Shown here piece after piece: positions 18,877 to 27,800 of a stretch of 64,000 nucleotides of DNA (positions are counted from its first letter, which is position 1; each line of letters begins with the position of its first letter). The notes under the pieces are model-generated. The model was not told the DNA's origin, searched no databases, and was given only the letters and a program-made list of their open reading frames with translations. Made by a program: the position numbers and the translations under genes. The DNA is from Asaia prunellae JCM 25354 (GTDB lineage Bacteria; Pseudomonadota; Alphaproteobacteria; Acetobacterales; Acetobacteraceae). Location of the stretch: assembly GCF_000613885.1 (NCBI RefSeq), contig NZ_BAJV01000008.1:114150-178149 (forward strand), given 5' to 3'.

Positions 18877-21714
18877 ATGAACAAGCGCATGCTGATCGAC
18901 ACCACACACGCGGAAGAAACCCGCGTCGTGGTCATGGATGGTGATCGTCTCGAAGATTATGATATCGAAACATCGTCCAAGAAACAGATCAAGGGCAATA
19001 TCTACCTCGCCAAGGTAATTCGCGTTGAGCCGAGCCTTCAGGCCGCCTTCGTCGATTACGGCGGCAACCGTCACGGCTTCCTTGCATTCAGCGAAATCCA
19101 CCCGGATTACTTCCAGATTCCGGTTGCCGACCGTGAAAAGCTGCTCGCCCTTCAGGACGAGGATCTCCGCGCCGATGAGCGCGTCGAGAACGAAGGCGAC
19201 AACCAGAACGGTGACGAGACCGAAGTCGCTGAGTCCAGCGATCAGGGCGAGTTCGAAGCGCGTCCCGAAACAGTCGGTGGCGAACATGACACAGGCGACG
19301 AAGGGGCTGCCGCGCGTCGTACGGCGCGCTTCCTGCGCAACTACAAGATTCAGGAAGTCATCCGCCGTCGCCAGATCCTGCTGGTTCAGGTCGTCAAGGA
19401 AGAACGCGGCAATAAGGGCGCTGCCCTCACCACTTATGTGTCGCTCGCCGGTCGCTATTGCGTTCTGATGCCCAACGCCCTGCGTGGCGGCGGCGTATCA
19501 CGCAAGATCACGTCAGACAGCGATCGCAAGCGCCTGCGCGATATCATCGCCGAACTGGACCTGCCGCGTGGCATGGCCATGATCGTGCGTACCGCCGGTG
19601 CCCAGCGCCCTGGCCCTGAAATCACACGCGACTGCGAATATCTGCTTCAGCTCTGGGATGATATCCGCAACCACACATTGTCTTCTGTTGCCCCCACGCT
19701 GATTTACGAAGAAGCCAATCTGATCAAGCGCGCCATTCGCGACCTGTTCAGCAAGGATATCGAAGAAATCATCATCGACGGCGAACCGGCCTGGAAGAAC
19801 GCACGCGAGTTCATGCGCCTTCTGATGCCGCATAATGCCAACAAGGTGAAACTCTGGCGTGACCAGAGCCAGAGTCTGTTTGGTCGCTATCATGTCGAGG
19901 GCCATCTGGACGCGATCTTCTCGCCTACCGCACAGCTGAGATCAGGCGGTTACCTGGTGATCAACCAGACAGAAGCCCTCGTCTCCATCGACGTGAACTC
20001 TGGCCGCTCGACCGGTCAGCGCAATATTGAAGATACGGCTGTCCGCACCAATCTGGAAGCCGCTGACGAAGTAGCCCGCCAGCTTCGCCTGCGTGATCTT
20101 GCAGGACTTGTCGTGATCGATTTCATCGACATGGAAAGCCGCAAACATAATGCCATGGTCGAAAAGCGCCTCAAGGACGCGCTGCGCAGTGATCGCGCAC
20201 GCATCCAGATCGGCCAGATCTCGCATTTCGGTCTGCTGGAAATGTCACGCCAGCGCCTGCGTCCGTCAATTTCCGAAGCCGTTCTGGTCCCCTGCCCGCA
20301 TTGTCAGGGTACGGGCCATGTACGGGGTGTCGAAAGCGCAGCCCTTCATGTTCTCCGCGCGCTGGATGAGGAAGGCCTGAAGCAGAAGGCTGCTGAAGTC
20401 AGCGTCCATCTGACCTCGGGCATTGCCCTCTATATCCTCAACAACAAGCGCGACTGGCTGGGCGAAATCGAACAGCGCCACCGCATGCGCGTATCCTTCC
20501 ATCCGGATGACAGCCTGACACCTGCCGATCTGCGTATCGAGCGCGTCAGACCGCAAGTGCCGGCAGAAACCCAGCCCGCTCGCGTTTATGAGGCTGAGGC
20601 CTCTGTTTCGACGGTTGAAGCCGTTACTCAGGAAGACGAGATCGAACAGGGTTTCGAGAATGTAATTCCGGAAGAGGACCGTGAAGACGGTTTTCGTGAG
20701 GAAGGCAACCGGGAAGAAGGAGGCCGTCGTCGCCGCCGTCGTCGCCGCCGCAATGGTCGTCGTTCCGATGAGAACCGTGAGGTCCAGACGGAATCGGAGA
20801 ACGCCTTCGACGCTGGCAGTGAAGACGAAGCACAGGATCTGCCCGCAGCCGCCCCAGTCCAGGAGGCACAGCCTGCGGACGAAGCGGAAGCTCTTGTCGT
20901 ACCGGGACGTCGTCGTATGCGCACACGTCGCGTATCGCGAGACGAACGGGGTCTGGATGAGCGTAACCAGAATGAGCGCCCTCAGCCAGAGCGCCATCAG
21001 GAAGAGACGTCACGCGAGAACCGCCAGAACATCGAGCGTCGTGCCACTGTCGAAAAGCGCGAAAACCGCTGGGTAGGGCCAACTCCTGCTGATCCGTTCG
21101 GTGGTGGTTCGTTCGATATATTCGACATGATCGAGCAGGCTGAATCCCGCCTTGGTGCGCCTTCCGCGCTCAATACGGAACCCAAGCCCACTCTGGTGAC
21201 CGAACCCAGAAACGAGGAGGTGCAGGAGTCCCATAGCGCACCTATCGCTCCTCTGGCGGAAACTTCTCGTCATGAAGTCGAAAACGATGGACGCAAGAGC
21301 CGCTCTCGCCCCCGTCGCCAGCCCGTCGCAGCCGAGAATGCTGAACCGGCACCTGTCGAGCCTGTCTCCACCGATTCTGCGCCCGTCGCCGAACCGGTAG
21401 CTGTAGCCGAGGCAGATCTTGACAAGCCTGCCCCACGCCGCCGCGGTCGTCCACGCAAGACACCAGTTGCTGCCACACTCAGCGAGGGAGAGGCCCAGGT
21501 AGCGGTTGCTGTTGAAACAGTATCCGAAACCAAAACGCCGAAACCGCGCCGTGGCCGCACCACTGCACGCAAGGAAGTCGAGGCAAAATCCCCCTCTGCC
21601 AGAACACGCACGGCAAAGGGCAAGACAAAGACCGAGGAGGCTCCGGTAGTGCAGCCAATCAACGTTGATGAAGTTGCCCCGGCAAAGCCGCGAACCGGCT
21701 GGTGGAAGCGCTGA
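18877..21714 (+). CDS. rne: Ribonuclease E/G family endoribonuclease
   Basis: RNase E (945 residues), the main endonuclease for mRNA decay and rRNA/tRNA processing and the degradosome scaffold. The N-terminal S1 domain (KGNIYLAKVIRVEPSLQAAF, GGNRHGFLAFSEIHPDYF) is interrupted after about residue 95 by a roughly 50-residue acidic insert. The catalytic DNase I-like domain has its metal-binding aspartates in SIDVNSGRSTG and VVIDFIDMESRKH. The zinc-link is CPHCQGTG. The C-terminal third is low complexity: acidic stretches, an arginine run near 20720-20765, and A/P/E/K repeats, expected for RNA and partner binding. The extreme C terminus is TGWWKR. GGAG lies upstream of the ATG. Confidence 0.97.
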   Translation: MNKRMLIDTTHAEETRVVVMDGDRLEDYDIETSSKKQIKGNIYLAKVIRVEPSLQAAFVDYGGNRHGFLAFSEIHPDYFQIPVADREKLLALQDEDLRADERVENEGDNQNGDETEVAESSDQGEFEARPETVGGEHDTGDEGAAARRTARFLRNYKIQEVIRRRQILLVQVVKEERGNKGAALTTYVSLAGRYCVLMPNALRGGGVSRKITSDSDRKRLRDIIAELDLPRGMAMIVRTAGAQRPGPEITRDCEYLLQLWDDIRNHTLSSVAPTLIYEEANLIKRAIRDLFSKDIEEIIIDGEPAWKNAREFMRLLMPHNANKVKLWRDQSQSLFGRYHVEGHLDAIFSPTAQLRSGGYLVINQTEALVSIDVNSGRSTGQRNIEDTAVRTNLEAADEVARQLRLRDLAGLVVIDFIDMESRKHNAMVEKRLKDALRSDRARIQIGQISHFGLLEMSRQRLRPSISEAVLVPCPHCQGTGHVRGVESAALHVLRALDEEGLKQKAAEVSVHLTSGIALYILNNKRDWLGEIEQRHRMRVSFHPDDSLTPADLRIERVRPQVPAETQPARVYEAEASVSTVEAVTQEDEIEQGFENVIPEEDREDGFREEGNREEGGRRRRRRRRRNGRRSDENREVQTESENAFDAGSEDEAQDLPAAAPVQEAQPADEAEALVVPGRRRMRTRRVSRDERGLDERNQNERPQPERHQEETSRENRQNIERRATVEKRENRWVGPTPADPFGGGSFDIFDMIEQAESRLGAPSALNTEPKPTLVTEPRNEEVQESHSAPIAPLAETSRHEVENDGRKSRSRPRRQPVAAENAEPAPVEPVSTDSAPVAEPVAVAEADLDKPAPRRRGRPRKTPVAATLSEGEAQVAVAVETVSETKTPKPRRGRTTARKEVEAKSPSARTRTAKGKTKTEEAPVVQPINVDEVAPAKPRTGWWKR

Positions 21715-21741
21715 TCCAGCCAGGGTTGTTCACAGCACATG

Positions 21742-21773
21742 AAAAAGGGGGCGGTTCATTCCGCCCCCTTTTT
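21742..21773. terminator. Strong bidirectional rho-independent terminator
   Basis: AAAAAGGGGGCGG (21742-21754) pairs perfectly with CCGCCCCCTTTTT (21761-21773) across a six-base loop. It has a T tract on each strand and lies just after rne, and can serve both rne and the leftward LytTR gene. Confidence 0.93.
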
Positions 21774-21877
21774 CTTATCTGATCTTCCGAACCACTAACG
21801 GATTATCAAGGATCGGTAGCAATTAACGACGACTCCATCTCTTTGTGCTCAAAAGGCCAGTCGATCCACCAGACGGG

Positions 21878-22743
21878 TCAGGGCGCTTCAAGCCAGCCCG
21901 CTGCGCGCAATTGCGCCACATGGGCGCGTGACACGGGTACTTTTATGCCGTTAACGAGGATGAGGCGCAGGCTTCTGGAAGATCCCTCCCAGCCGACAAG
22001 AGCCTTTCGGGCTACCCACCATGAACGATGAACCTGCATTCCGGTACAGCCGGACTGGCGCAACAGGCTTCACGGAATACGCCATGAACCAGCTTCGAGC
22101 CGTCAAACTGATGACAGCGTATGTAATGATCGTCCATCTGCAAAGCCAGAATGGTTTCCGGTCGCGGATAGTCATCGGCAATTCTTATCGGTAGCATGAC
22201 TGGACTTGCCCCCTCAGCGATTTTGGCCGGAGCAGTCTCCCCAACTTTGCCGGATACCCAATGACCTCGCCTCAAGCCAAAAATGACAAAGACAACGCAT
22301 GGCTGGGCAATCAGTAATACCTGCCCGTACCATCGCCACCAGCCCGGGAGATGATGGGCAAGCTCAGGCCAGATCGACAGGGCAAGATCACGGCTCATGA
22401 TCGTCTGCAGCAGGCTCAGCACACAGACCAGCCCGATAACCCCGGACCAGAATTTCATACCCTGCGCCATGCAACCGATATGTCGCAGGAAAAAAAGAGG
22501 CCCTGCATAAAGCCCGATCCCCATCACGGCGCATGTCACCCAATAAAGAATACGCAAGACAGGTCCAGAATTGAGATAACTGCCATAAGGCCCGAGAAGG
22601 CCGAAGAACGCTCCCCCCAATGCAGCGATGCAGACGGCTCTCAGCCCGTAATGACGCCTCTGCCACAGACTGACACCTGCATTCCGTACAGGCGTGCGCT
22701 GCTGCCGAGCAGACTCCGTGCCACGCTTCTCCGCTGCTTCCAT
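21878..22743 (-). CDS. Membrane-anchored LytTR DNA-binding protein (frameshifted)
   Basis: A one-component regulator with four membrane segments (GLRAVCIAALGGAFFGLLG, LRILYWVTCAVMGIGLYAG, WSGVIGLVCVLSLLQ, VLLIAQPCVVFVIFGL) and a C-terminal LytTR domain (TILALQMDDHYIRCHQFDGS, then MQVHRSWWVARKAL and LILVNGIKVPVSRAHVAQLR). The frame breaks near 22060; adding a C (GCC CTG TTG CGC CAG) gives REALLRQSGCTGMQVHRSWW. Start MEAAEK is set by AAGGA upstream. A similar membrane-LytTR layout is common in alphaproteobacteria. The target is unknown; the divergent secreted hydrolase is a candidate. Confidence 0.82.
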
Positions 22744-22873
22744 AGTACATCCTTCTGAAAAAACGTCCTTGCCAGGTTGCACTTTCACCCATTCGCCCAT
22801 TCACGAAATGACGCTGGCCGTTCAGTTAAATCCCGCTTTTGTGGACATTCTTCCTCTCAGGAGTCCAGCTTTC

Positions 22874-23848
22874 ATGCCGCTTGCCTTACGCCTTTGTCTC
22901 TGCCTTTCACTCCTCACCCTGTTGACAGGCCCTGCTCATGCACAGGGCAGCTCTGTGGGTTGCCAGCATCTTATCGTGTCAGACGGGCTGGAACTTGGCA
23001 TCTGGTATCCGAGCCAGGGTATCCCTCGGCATCAGAATCTGAGTCCTTATGAACAGGACTGTATTCCCGATGGCGTTGTCAGAGGCCGTGACCGGGCACT
23101 CATCGTTATTTCCCATGGTACAGGCGGATCATGGACCAGCCATCTCGACACGGCTGCGGCATTGGCAAAAGCAGGTTATGTCGTGGTGGCGCTGACAGAG
23201 CCAGGCGATAACTGGCATGACCAATCCCGGTCCACGGACCTGGCAGGCAGAACGCATGCCCTGAGCGCCGCCCTTGACTACATGCTTCATCAATGGCCGA
23301 ACGCATCAAGGCTGGATCAACATCGTATCGGCGCTTTTGGCTTTTCCTCAGGGGGCTGACGGTTCTGCTGTCCGTGGGCGCGAGGCCGGTTCTCTCGCGC
23401 ATTGGACCATGGTGCCAAGCTCAGCCAGGCCAGTTTACCTGCAGACTCATTGCCAGAAGCAACACCCCGCCAAAGGCTGATCTGCCTGATCTGACTGACC
23501 ATCGTATCAAGGCTGCAGCTATAGCCGCCCCTGCACTCGGCTTCACGATGGACCATCAGGCACTTGCTCATGTGCGTACGGCTATCCAGCTCTGGCAGGC
23601 CCGATGATCAGATCCTGCCTTCACCGAGCTCAGTCGAGCCCATACGCGATGCCCTGCCCCGTGTTCCGGAAAGTCATCTGGTCTCCGGAGCAGGACATTT
23701 CGATTTTCTTGCCCCGTGCCGACGCGGATCCGAGACTTTGCCGATCTGTCAGAGTAACTCCTCCTTCGATCGCACCCGGTTTCACACAGAATTCAATGCA
23801 GAATTACAACGTTTTTTCAATGAGACGCTACGCCCTCTGAGCGACTAG
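22874..23848 (+). CDS. Secreted alpha/beta hydrolase, dienelactone-hydrolase-like (frameshifted)
   Basis: A periplasmic alpha/beta hydrolase. The signal peptide is LRLCLCLSLLTLLTGPAHAQ. The fold is seen in ALIVISHGTGGSWTSHLDTA, the nucleophile elbow GAFGFSSGG and the distal SGAGHFDFLAPC carrying the catalytic His. The frame breaks near 23358 (adding a C gives GFSSGGLTVLLSVG) and returns to the first frame near 23600, where QLW is followed by DDQILPSPSS. The second break could be one extra base or two missing ones. AGGAG precedes the ATG. It is divergent from the LytTR gene. The substrate is unknown. Confidence 0.75.
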
Positions 23849-23870
23849 AAACGTGGTCATTCTTCATCGC

Positions 23871-24236
23871 TCAGCGGCAGACGCTTGGGGCCCCGGTGGC
23901 GGCGATATAGGTCCCTGTCAGCGGATTGAAACAGGCATTCTGCGGGCAGGAACTGCCGGAAGCCAATCCGTCACTGAAGACCTGCCCCCCCATACGGTTT
24001 GTCTCCTGCTGGACCGCACCGCAAAGCGGCGTGTTCACCGGGGCTGAAGGGTCATTAAGCAATTGCGCTGCATTGGCAGGCGGCGTTTCTGTCGTCATGC
24101 CCGGCGCAAAATCCTGAGGCGGCAGGCGTGTTTGCGCCTGTGTAACCGGCCGGGATGCAGTGGTATCCGCACATCCTGCGGTCAGCGTCATACACAGCAG
24201 ACCGGCGCCGAGGCCAGTACGATAAAGATGCTTCAT
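23871..24236 (-). CDS. Small hypothetical lipoprotein
   Basis: A 121-residue protein with a lipoprotein signal (LLCMTLTAGC, lipobox TAGC) followed by a Thr/Pro/Gln-rich mature region. Four further cysteines (TPLCGAV, SSCPQNACFN, PSVCR) near the C terminus may form disulfides. Its ATG overlaps the xseA stop (ATGA), so it is translated from the xseA message. No function is recognised. Confidence 0.7.
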   Translation of the reverse strand: MKHLYRTGLGAGLLCMTLTAGCADTTASRPVTQAQTRLPPQDFAPGMTTETPPANAAQLLNDPSAPVNTPLCGAVQQETNRMGGQVFSDGLASGSSCPQNACFNPLTGTYIAATGAPSVCR

Positions 24237-25672
24237 AAGCCAAGATCCCCCTGTTCTTTCTTTTCCGCACCCAGAGGGTCAAGCCTTCCCTGACGGGTAC
24301 CATCTGCAAAACGCAAGGTGATTGCACCCCCACGCGATCGCCCGGAAGCTGTCGTCACCGGTTTTCCATGACCATCCTGCACCAGGGCATAGCCTCGCGC
24401 CAAGACGGCCTCTGGCGAAACCGCCTCCAGCCGTCCGACAATGCCGGCTAATCGTGCGCGATCAAGCCCGATGCGGGCCCTGAGTGACTCGGTACCCAGC
24501 CGGGCATGGGTGAACCCCGCACGTTCCTGCTGCATGCGATGCCTTATTCCGGCAGCAAGGGCGGCGCCAGCCAGACCAAGACCGGCCTGTTTCTGCCCGA
24601 GAAAATGCGCTGCGGAAGGCATACGCCCCTCCAGGCTCATCAGGTGCTGACGCGCACGTGAAGCCACCATGGGCAAGGCGAGTTCAAGACGCTGTCCCCG
24701 TTCATCAAGTCTGAAATGTGCCGTTTCAAGAAGACCCGGCAGATCGGGCAAGCGTGCGCTCATCTGCTCGGTACGCGCCCGTGCCAGTTGCAGATGACGT
24801 GAAAGACCTCCGGCCAGGCGAGCGCCACGATGAGCAAGATCGGCCACCATCTCGGAGCGCAGTGGCACGGCCATTTCGGCAGCCGCTGTGGGTGTCGGCG
24901 CACGCTGATCGGAGACATAATCGATCAGGGTGGTATCGGTCTCATGTCCGACAGCCGAAATAAGCGGAATGGGACAGGCTGCCACTGCGCGCAGAACGCT
25001 TTCCTCGTTGAATGCCATCAGATCTTCGAGGGAGCCGCCGCCACGGGCGACGATCAGAAGATCGGGGCGCTCCCCGAAGGTCGCAAATCCCTCGATGGCG
25101 GCAGAAATCTGAGCTGCTGCCCCCTCCCCCTGCACCGCAACCGGCCAGACAAGGACCGGGCGCGGAAAACGTCGCGAAAGTGTGGTGAGAATATCATGCA
25201 ACACGGCACCCCGGCTCGAGGTCACAAGGCCGATCAGCTCTGGCAGGAACGGAATTTTTTTCTTGCGTTCAGGGTCAAACAATCCCTCAGCCAGCAGTTT
25301 CTGGCGCAGCTTCTCAATCTTGGCCAGAAGCGCGCCCTCACCGGCAAAGCTCATCTGGTCAATAACCAACTGATAGCTTGATCGGTCGCCATAGGCAGAA
25401 ACGCGTCCTGTTGCGATCACCTCAATGCCGTTTTCAGGCACGATACCAAGACGTGAAACTGAACCACGCCAGATCACGCCTGAAATCTTGCCTCCCTGGT
25501 CTTTCAGCGAGAGATAGACATGACCCGAAGGATAGCGTTTGAGTTCGGTAATCTCACCACGTACGCGTACACGGCCAAAATTGCCCTCAAGTGTGCGTTT
25601 GATCGCACCCGAGATCTCACTGACCGAATATTCGGGAACGTTGCCGCCCGCGCTTTGATCGTTTTCGCTCAT
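24233..25672 (-). CDS. xseA: Exodeoxyribonuclease VII large subunit
   Basis: Catalytic large subunit (479 residues) of exonuclease VII, which degrades single-stranded DNA in repair. An N-terminal OB-fold is seen (YSVSEISGAIKRTLEGNFGRV, GEITELKRYPSGHVYLSLKD). The catalytic region includes LIGLVTSSRGAVLHDILTTL and DLLIVARGGGSLEDLMAFNE, then SAVGHETDTTLIDYVSDQRAPTPTAAAE in shorter recognisable pieces. The helical C-terminal part ends with VLARGYALVQDGHGKPVT. No small subunit gene (xseB) is adjacent. Only 52 bases separate it from divergent purD. Confidence 0.96.
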   Translation of the reverse strand: MSENDQSAGGNVPEYSVSEISGAIKRTLEGNFGRVRVRGEITELKRYPSGHVYLSLKDQGGKISGVIWRGSVSRLGIVPENGIEVIATGRVSAYGDRSSYQLVIDQMSFAGEGALLAKIEKLRQKLLAEGLFDPERKKKIPFLPELIGLVTSSRGAVLHDILTTLSRRFPRPVLVWPVAVQGEGAAAQISAAIEGFATFGERPDLLIVARGGGSLEDLMAFNEESVLRAVAACPIPLISAVGHETDTTLIDYVSDQRAPTPTAAAEMAVPLRSEMVADLAHRGARLAGGLSRHLQLARARTEQMSARLPDLPGLLETAHFRLDERGQRLELALPMVASRARQHLMSLEGRMPSAAHFLGQKQAGLGLAGAALAAGIRHRMQQERAGFTHARLGTESLRARIGLDRARLAGIVGRLEAVSPEAVLARGYALVQDGHGKPVTTASGRSRGGAITLRFADGTRQGRLDPLGAEKKEQGDLGL

Positions 25673-25724
25673 ATGCCCAGTCTATGCTACGGAACGCGGG
25701 CTAGGACCAGTCAGAACAGGAAGA

Positions 25725-26987
25725 ATGACAATGCGGGTGTTACTTGTCGGATCAGGTGGACGTGAACATGCCCTTGCGGCCTGCCTTTCCCGCTCTCCCG
25801 AGCTTGAGGTGCTGTTTATCGCCCCCGGTAATCCGGGCATGGTTCCGCTCGGCACGCTGGTGCCGATTGCCGCTGATGATGTCGAGGCCCTTGTCGCCTT
25901 TGCAAAAGAGCAGAAAATCGACCTTGTCGTGCCGGGCCCGGAAGCCCCGCTGGTCGCTGGTCTGAGCGATCTCTGTGTCTCCGAGGGCATTGCCTGCGCT
26001 GGCCCGAGCCAGGCAGCCAGTGCGCTTGAAGGCAGCAAGAGCTTCACAAAGGATGTAGCCGATGCTGCTGGCATTCCCACGGCCCGCTGGGAGCGTTTTG
26101 AAGAGGCAGAACCTGCTCTCGCCTTCGTACGTCGTCGCGGTGCCCCGATCGTTATCAAGGCTGACGGTCTGGCAGCGGGCAAGGGTGTGATCGTGGCCCA
26201 GACGCTGGAAGAAGCTGAAGCCGCAATTATCGACATTCTCACTGATCGCAGCTTTGGCGAGGCCGGGGCGAGCATCGTGATCGAGGAATGTCTTGTCGGT
26301 CAGGAAGTTTCGCTCTTTGCTTTCTGCTCGGATGGAGAAGCAGTGCTGATCGGCGCTGCGCGCGACCACAAACGTATTGGCGAGGGTGATACAGGCCCCA
26401 ATACGGGAGGCATGGGCGCCATCTCTCCTCCACCGCATTTTGGCCGTGACGCTCAGGAACAGGCGCTCGATATCATGGTGCGTCCCATGCTGGCCGAGAT
26501 GGTCCGACGCGGCACACCTTTTCGTGGGATCATCTTTGCGGGACTAATGCTGACCAAATCAGGCCCGAAACTCATCGAATATAATGTGCGCTTCGGCGAC
26601 CCTGAAGCACAGGCTTTACTGATCCGCCTCGAGTCCGACCTTCTGCCTACACTCAAGGCGCTTGCTGAAGGTCAGCTCGCAAAAGCATCGATCTGCTTCA
26701 CAGATGAAGCCTCTGTCTCGGTTGTTCTTGCAGCGAAGGGCTACCCGGGAACCCCCGTCAAGGGCGGAGCCATTCGTGGGATTGCGCGTGCCGAAGCCGT
26801 GCCCGGCGTTTCGGTGTTCCAGGCCGGTACCGCTTTGCAGAATAACAGCCTCGTGGCATCGGGCGGTCGCGTACTGACGGTCTGCGCTAAAGCCGCCACC
26901 CCTGCTGAAGCCCGAGCACGCGCCTATGAGGGTGTAGCGGCCATTGAATGGGCTGATGGTATTTTCAGACGCGATATCGGCCTCTGA
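25725..26987 (+). CDS. purD: Phosphoribosylamine-glycine ligase
   Basis: GAR synthetase (420 residues), which ligates glycine to phosphoribosylamine with ATP in de novo purine synthesis. The N-terminal motif VLLVGSGGREHALA is diagnostic. The ATP-grasp domain shows PIVIKADGLAAGKGVIVA, VIEECLVGQEVSLFAF, DTGPNTGGMGAISP and LIEYNVRFGDPEAQ. The start is ATG after AGGAAGA; MRVLL two codons later is an alternative. It stands alone and diverges from xseA. Confidence 0.98.
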   Translation: MTMRVLLVGSGGREHALAACLSRSPELEVLFIAPGNPGMVPLGTLVPIAADDVEALVAFAKEQKIDLVVPGPEAPLVAGLSDLCVSEGIACAGPSQAASALEGSKSFTKDVADAAGIPTARWERFEEAEPALAFVRRRGAPIVIKADGLAAGKGVIVAQTLEEAEAAIIDILTDRSFGEAGASIVIEECLVGQEVSLFAFCSDGEAVLIGAARDHKRIGEGDTGPNTGGMGAISPPPHFGRDAQEQALDIMVRPMLAEMVRRGTPFRGIIFAGLMLTKSGPKLIEYNVRFGDPEAQALLIRLESDLLPTLKALAEGQLAKASICFTDEASVSVVLAAKGYPGTPVKGGAIRGIARAEAVPGVSVFQAGTALQNNSLVASGGRVLTVCAKAATPAEARARAYEGVAAIEWADGIFRRDIGL

Positions 26988-27007
26988 ATACTTCCGCCGA
27001 GTTCGGA

Positions 27008-27055
27008 TGCCGCGCCCTGATTCCCTTTTCTTTGGGCAAATCCGGGAGCGCGGCA
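27008..27055. repeat. Inverted repeat downstream of purD
   Basis: TGCCGCGC (27008-27015) is the exact reverse complement of GCGCGGCA (27048-27055). A shorter inner pair, CCC/GGG around TTTTCTTT, lies between them. It sits 20 bases after purD between convergent genes and may be a terminator without a T tract. Confidence 0.45.
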
Positions 27056-27074
27056 AACTCACAAGCCGGTAACA

Positions 27075-27096
27075 GCGCCCGTTCCGACACGGGCGC
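27075..27096 (-). terminator. Hairpin downstream of the 24-aa basic ORF
   Basis: GCGCCCGT (27075-27082) pairs perfectly with ACGGGCGC (27089-27096) across a six-base loop, five bases past the stop of the leftward small ORF. It is GC-rich, with no T tract. Confidence 0.5.
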
Positions 27097-27101
27097 AACC
27101 A

Positions 27102-27176
27102 TCATTTCGACAGGGATCTCGGGCTCCGGTTACGACGGGTCCATTTGATTTTCTTTTTCAGTCGACGTGCTCTCAT
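27102..27176 (-). CDS. Very small basic protein, 24 aa
   Basis: A short ORF reading MRARRLKKKIKW then TRRNRSPRSLSK. More than half its residues are Arg or Lys. It has AGGAG seven bases before the ATG, starts 26 bases after the stop of the preceding gene on the same strand, and is followed at once by a perfect hairpin. These three features argue for a translated gene rather than chance. It resembles small basic ribosome-associated proteins in composition only; I do not recognise a family. An alternative is a spurious ORF in a decaying 3' region. Confidence 0.5.
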   Translation of the reverse strand: MRARRLKKKIKWTRRNRSPRSLSK

Positions 27177-27202
27177 GGGCTCTCTCCTGGAAGGAAGATG
27201 TA

Positions 27203-27568
27203 TCAGGTTCCGCTGATTTGCAGTGGAGCATGATCGCCGAGGATCCTGCGTATCTTGCCCTCGGTATGGGGCGACATCTCTATTGTTACCACCATCGGCT
27301 CGTTACGAAGGCGGCTTTCACGGTAGAGGGTCTCCTGTCGCGTGCGACTCTCCCCAGGAGGTGGATGGTCATTGATCAGCCACCCCCAGGCCCCCATAGG
27401 CCGATGAACCTCGTTCTCGGGCTTGATGACTGCATCGGGCTCCGCCCCTGTGGCGAGCCGATACTGATGAATGGTTTCAGACGGAATGTCGCATACCAGA
27501 AGATCATCAACAGCGATCTGGGCATGACGGGCGGTGTCAAACACCGCCATGAGCGTAGGCTGCATCAT
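27203..27568 (-). CDS. Hypothetical protein, general-stress-like fold
   Basis: A 121-residue cytoplasmic protein. The N terminus (MMQPTLMAVFDTARHAQIAV, then DDLLVCDIP) resembles the alpha/beta ferredoxin-like start of general-stress proteins of the YflT/17M kind, in which a protein family monitors or sequesters an unknown ligand. The centre holds WGWLINDHPPPGESRTRQETLY, and the C terminus MVVTIEMSPHTEGKIRRILG looks like a second beta-alpha unit. There is no signal peptide. It is first in a likely two-gene unit with the 24-aa ORF. The function is unknown. Confidence 0.6.
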   Translation of the reverse strand: MMQPTLMAVFDTARHAQIAVDDLLVCDIPSETIHQYRLATGAEPDAVIKPENEVHRPMGAWGWLINDHPPPGESRTRQETLYRESRLRNEPMVVTIEMSPHTEGKIRRILGDHAPLQISGT

Positions 27569-27800
27569 CCTGTACTCCGTATTGTCGTGATAGGATCGAC
27601 GACAACACGGAGCGTAGCACCAAAAATGTTAATTAAATCTTTTTTCACGTTCTGTTGATGTTATGGAATCACATTCACAAATTGCTGACCATACTCTTCA
27701 GATAATATTACGGCTCTGGCACAGGACGCTGCCGCACTCACACCTTTATTACATGTGATAACTGGATCATTACTGGCTGTATGGAGCTGCCGCATTTCTC

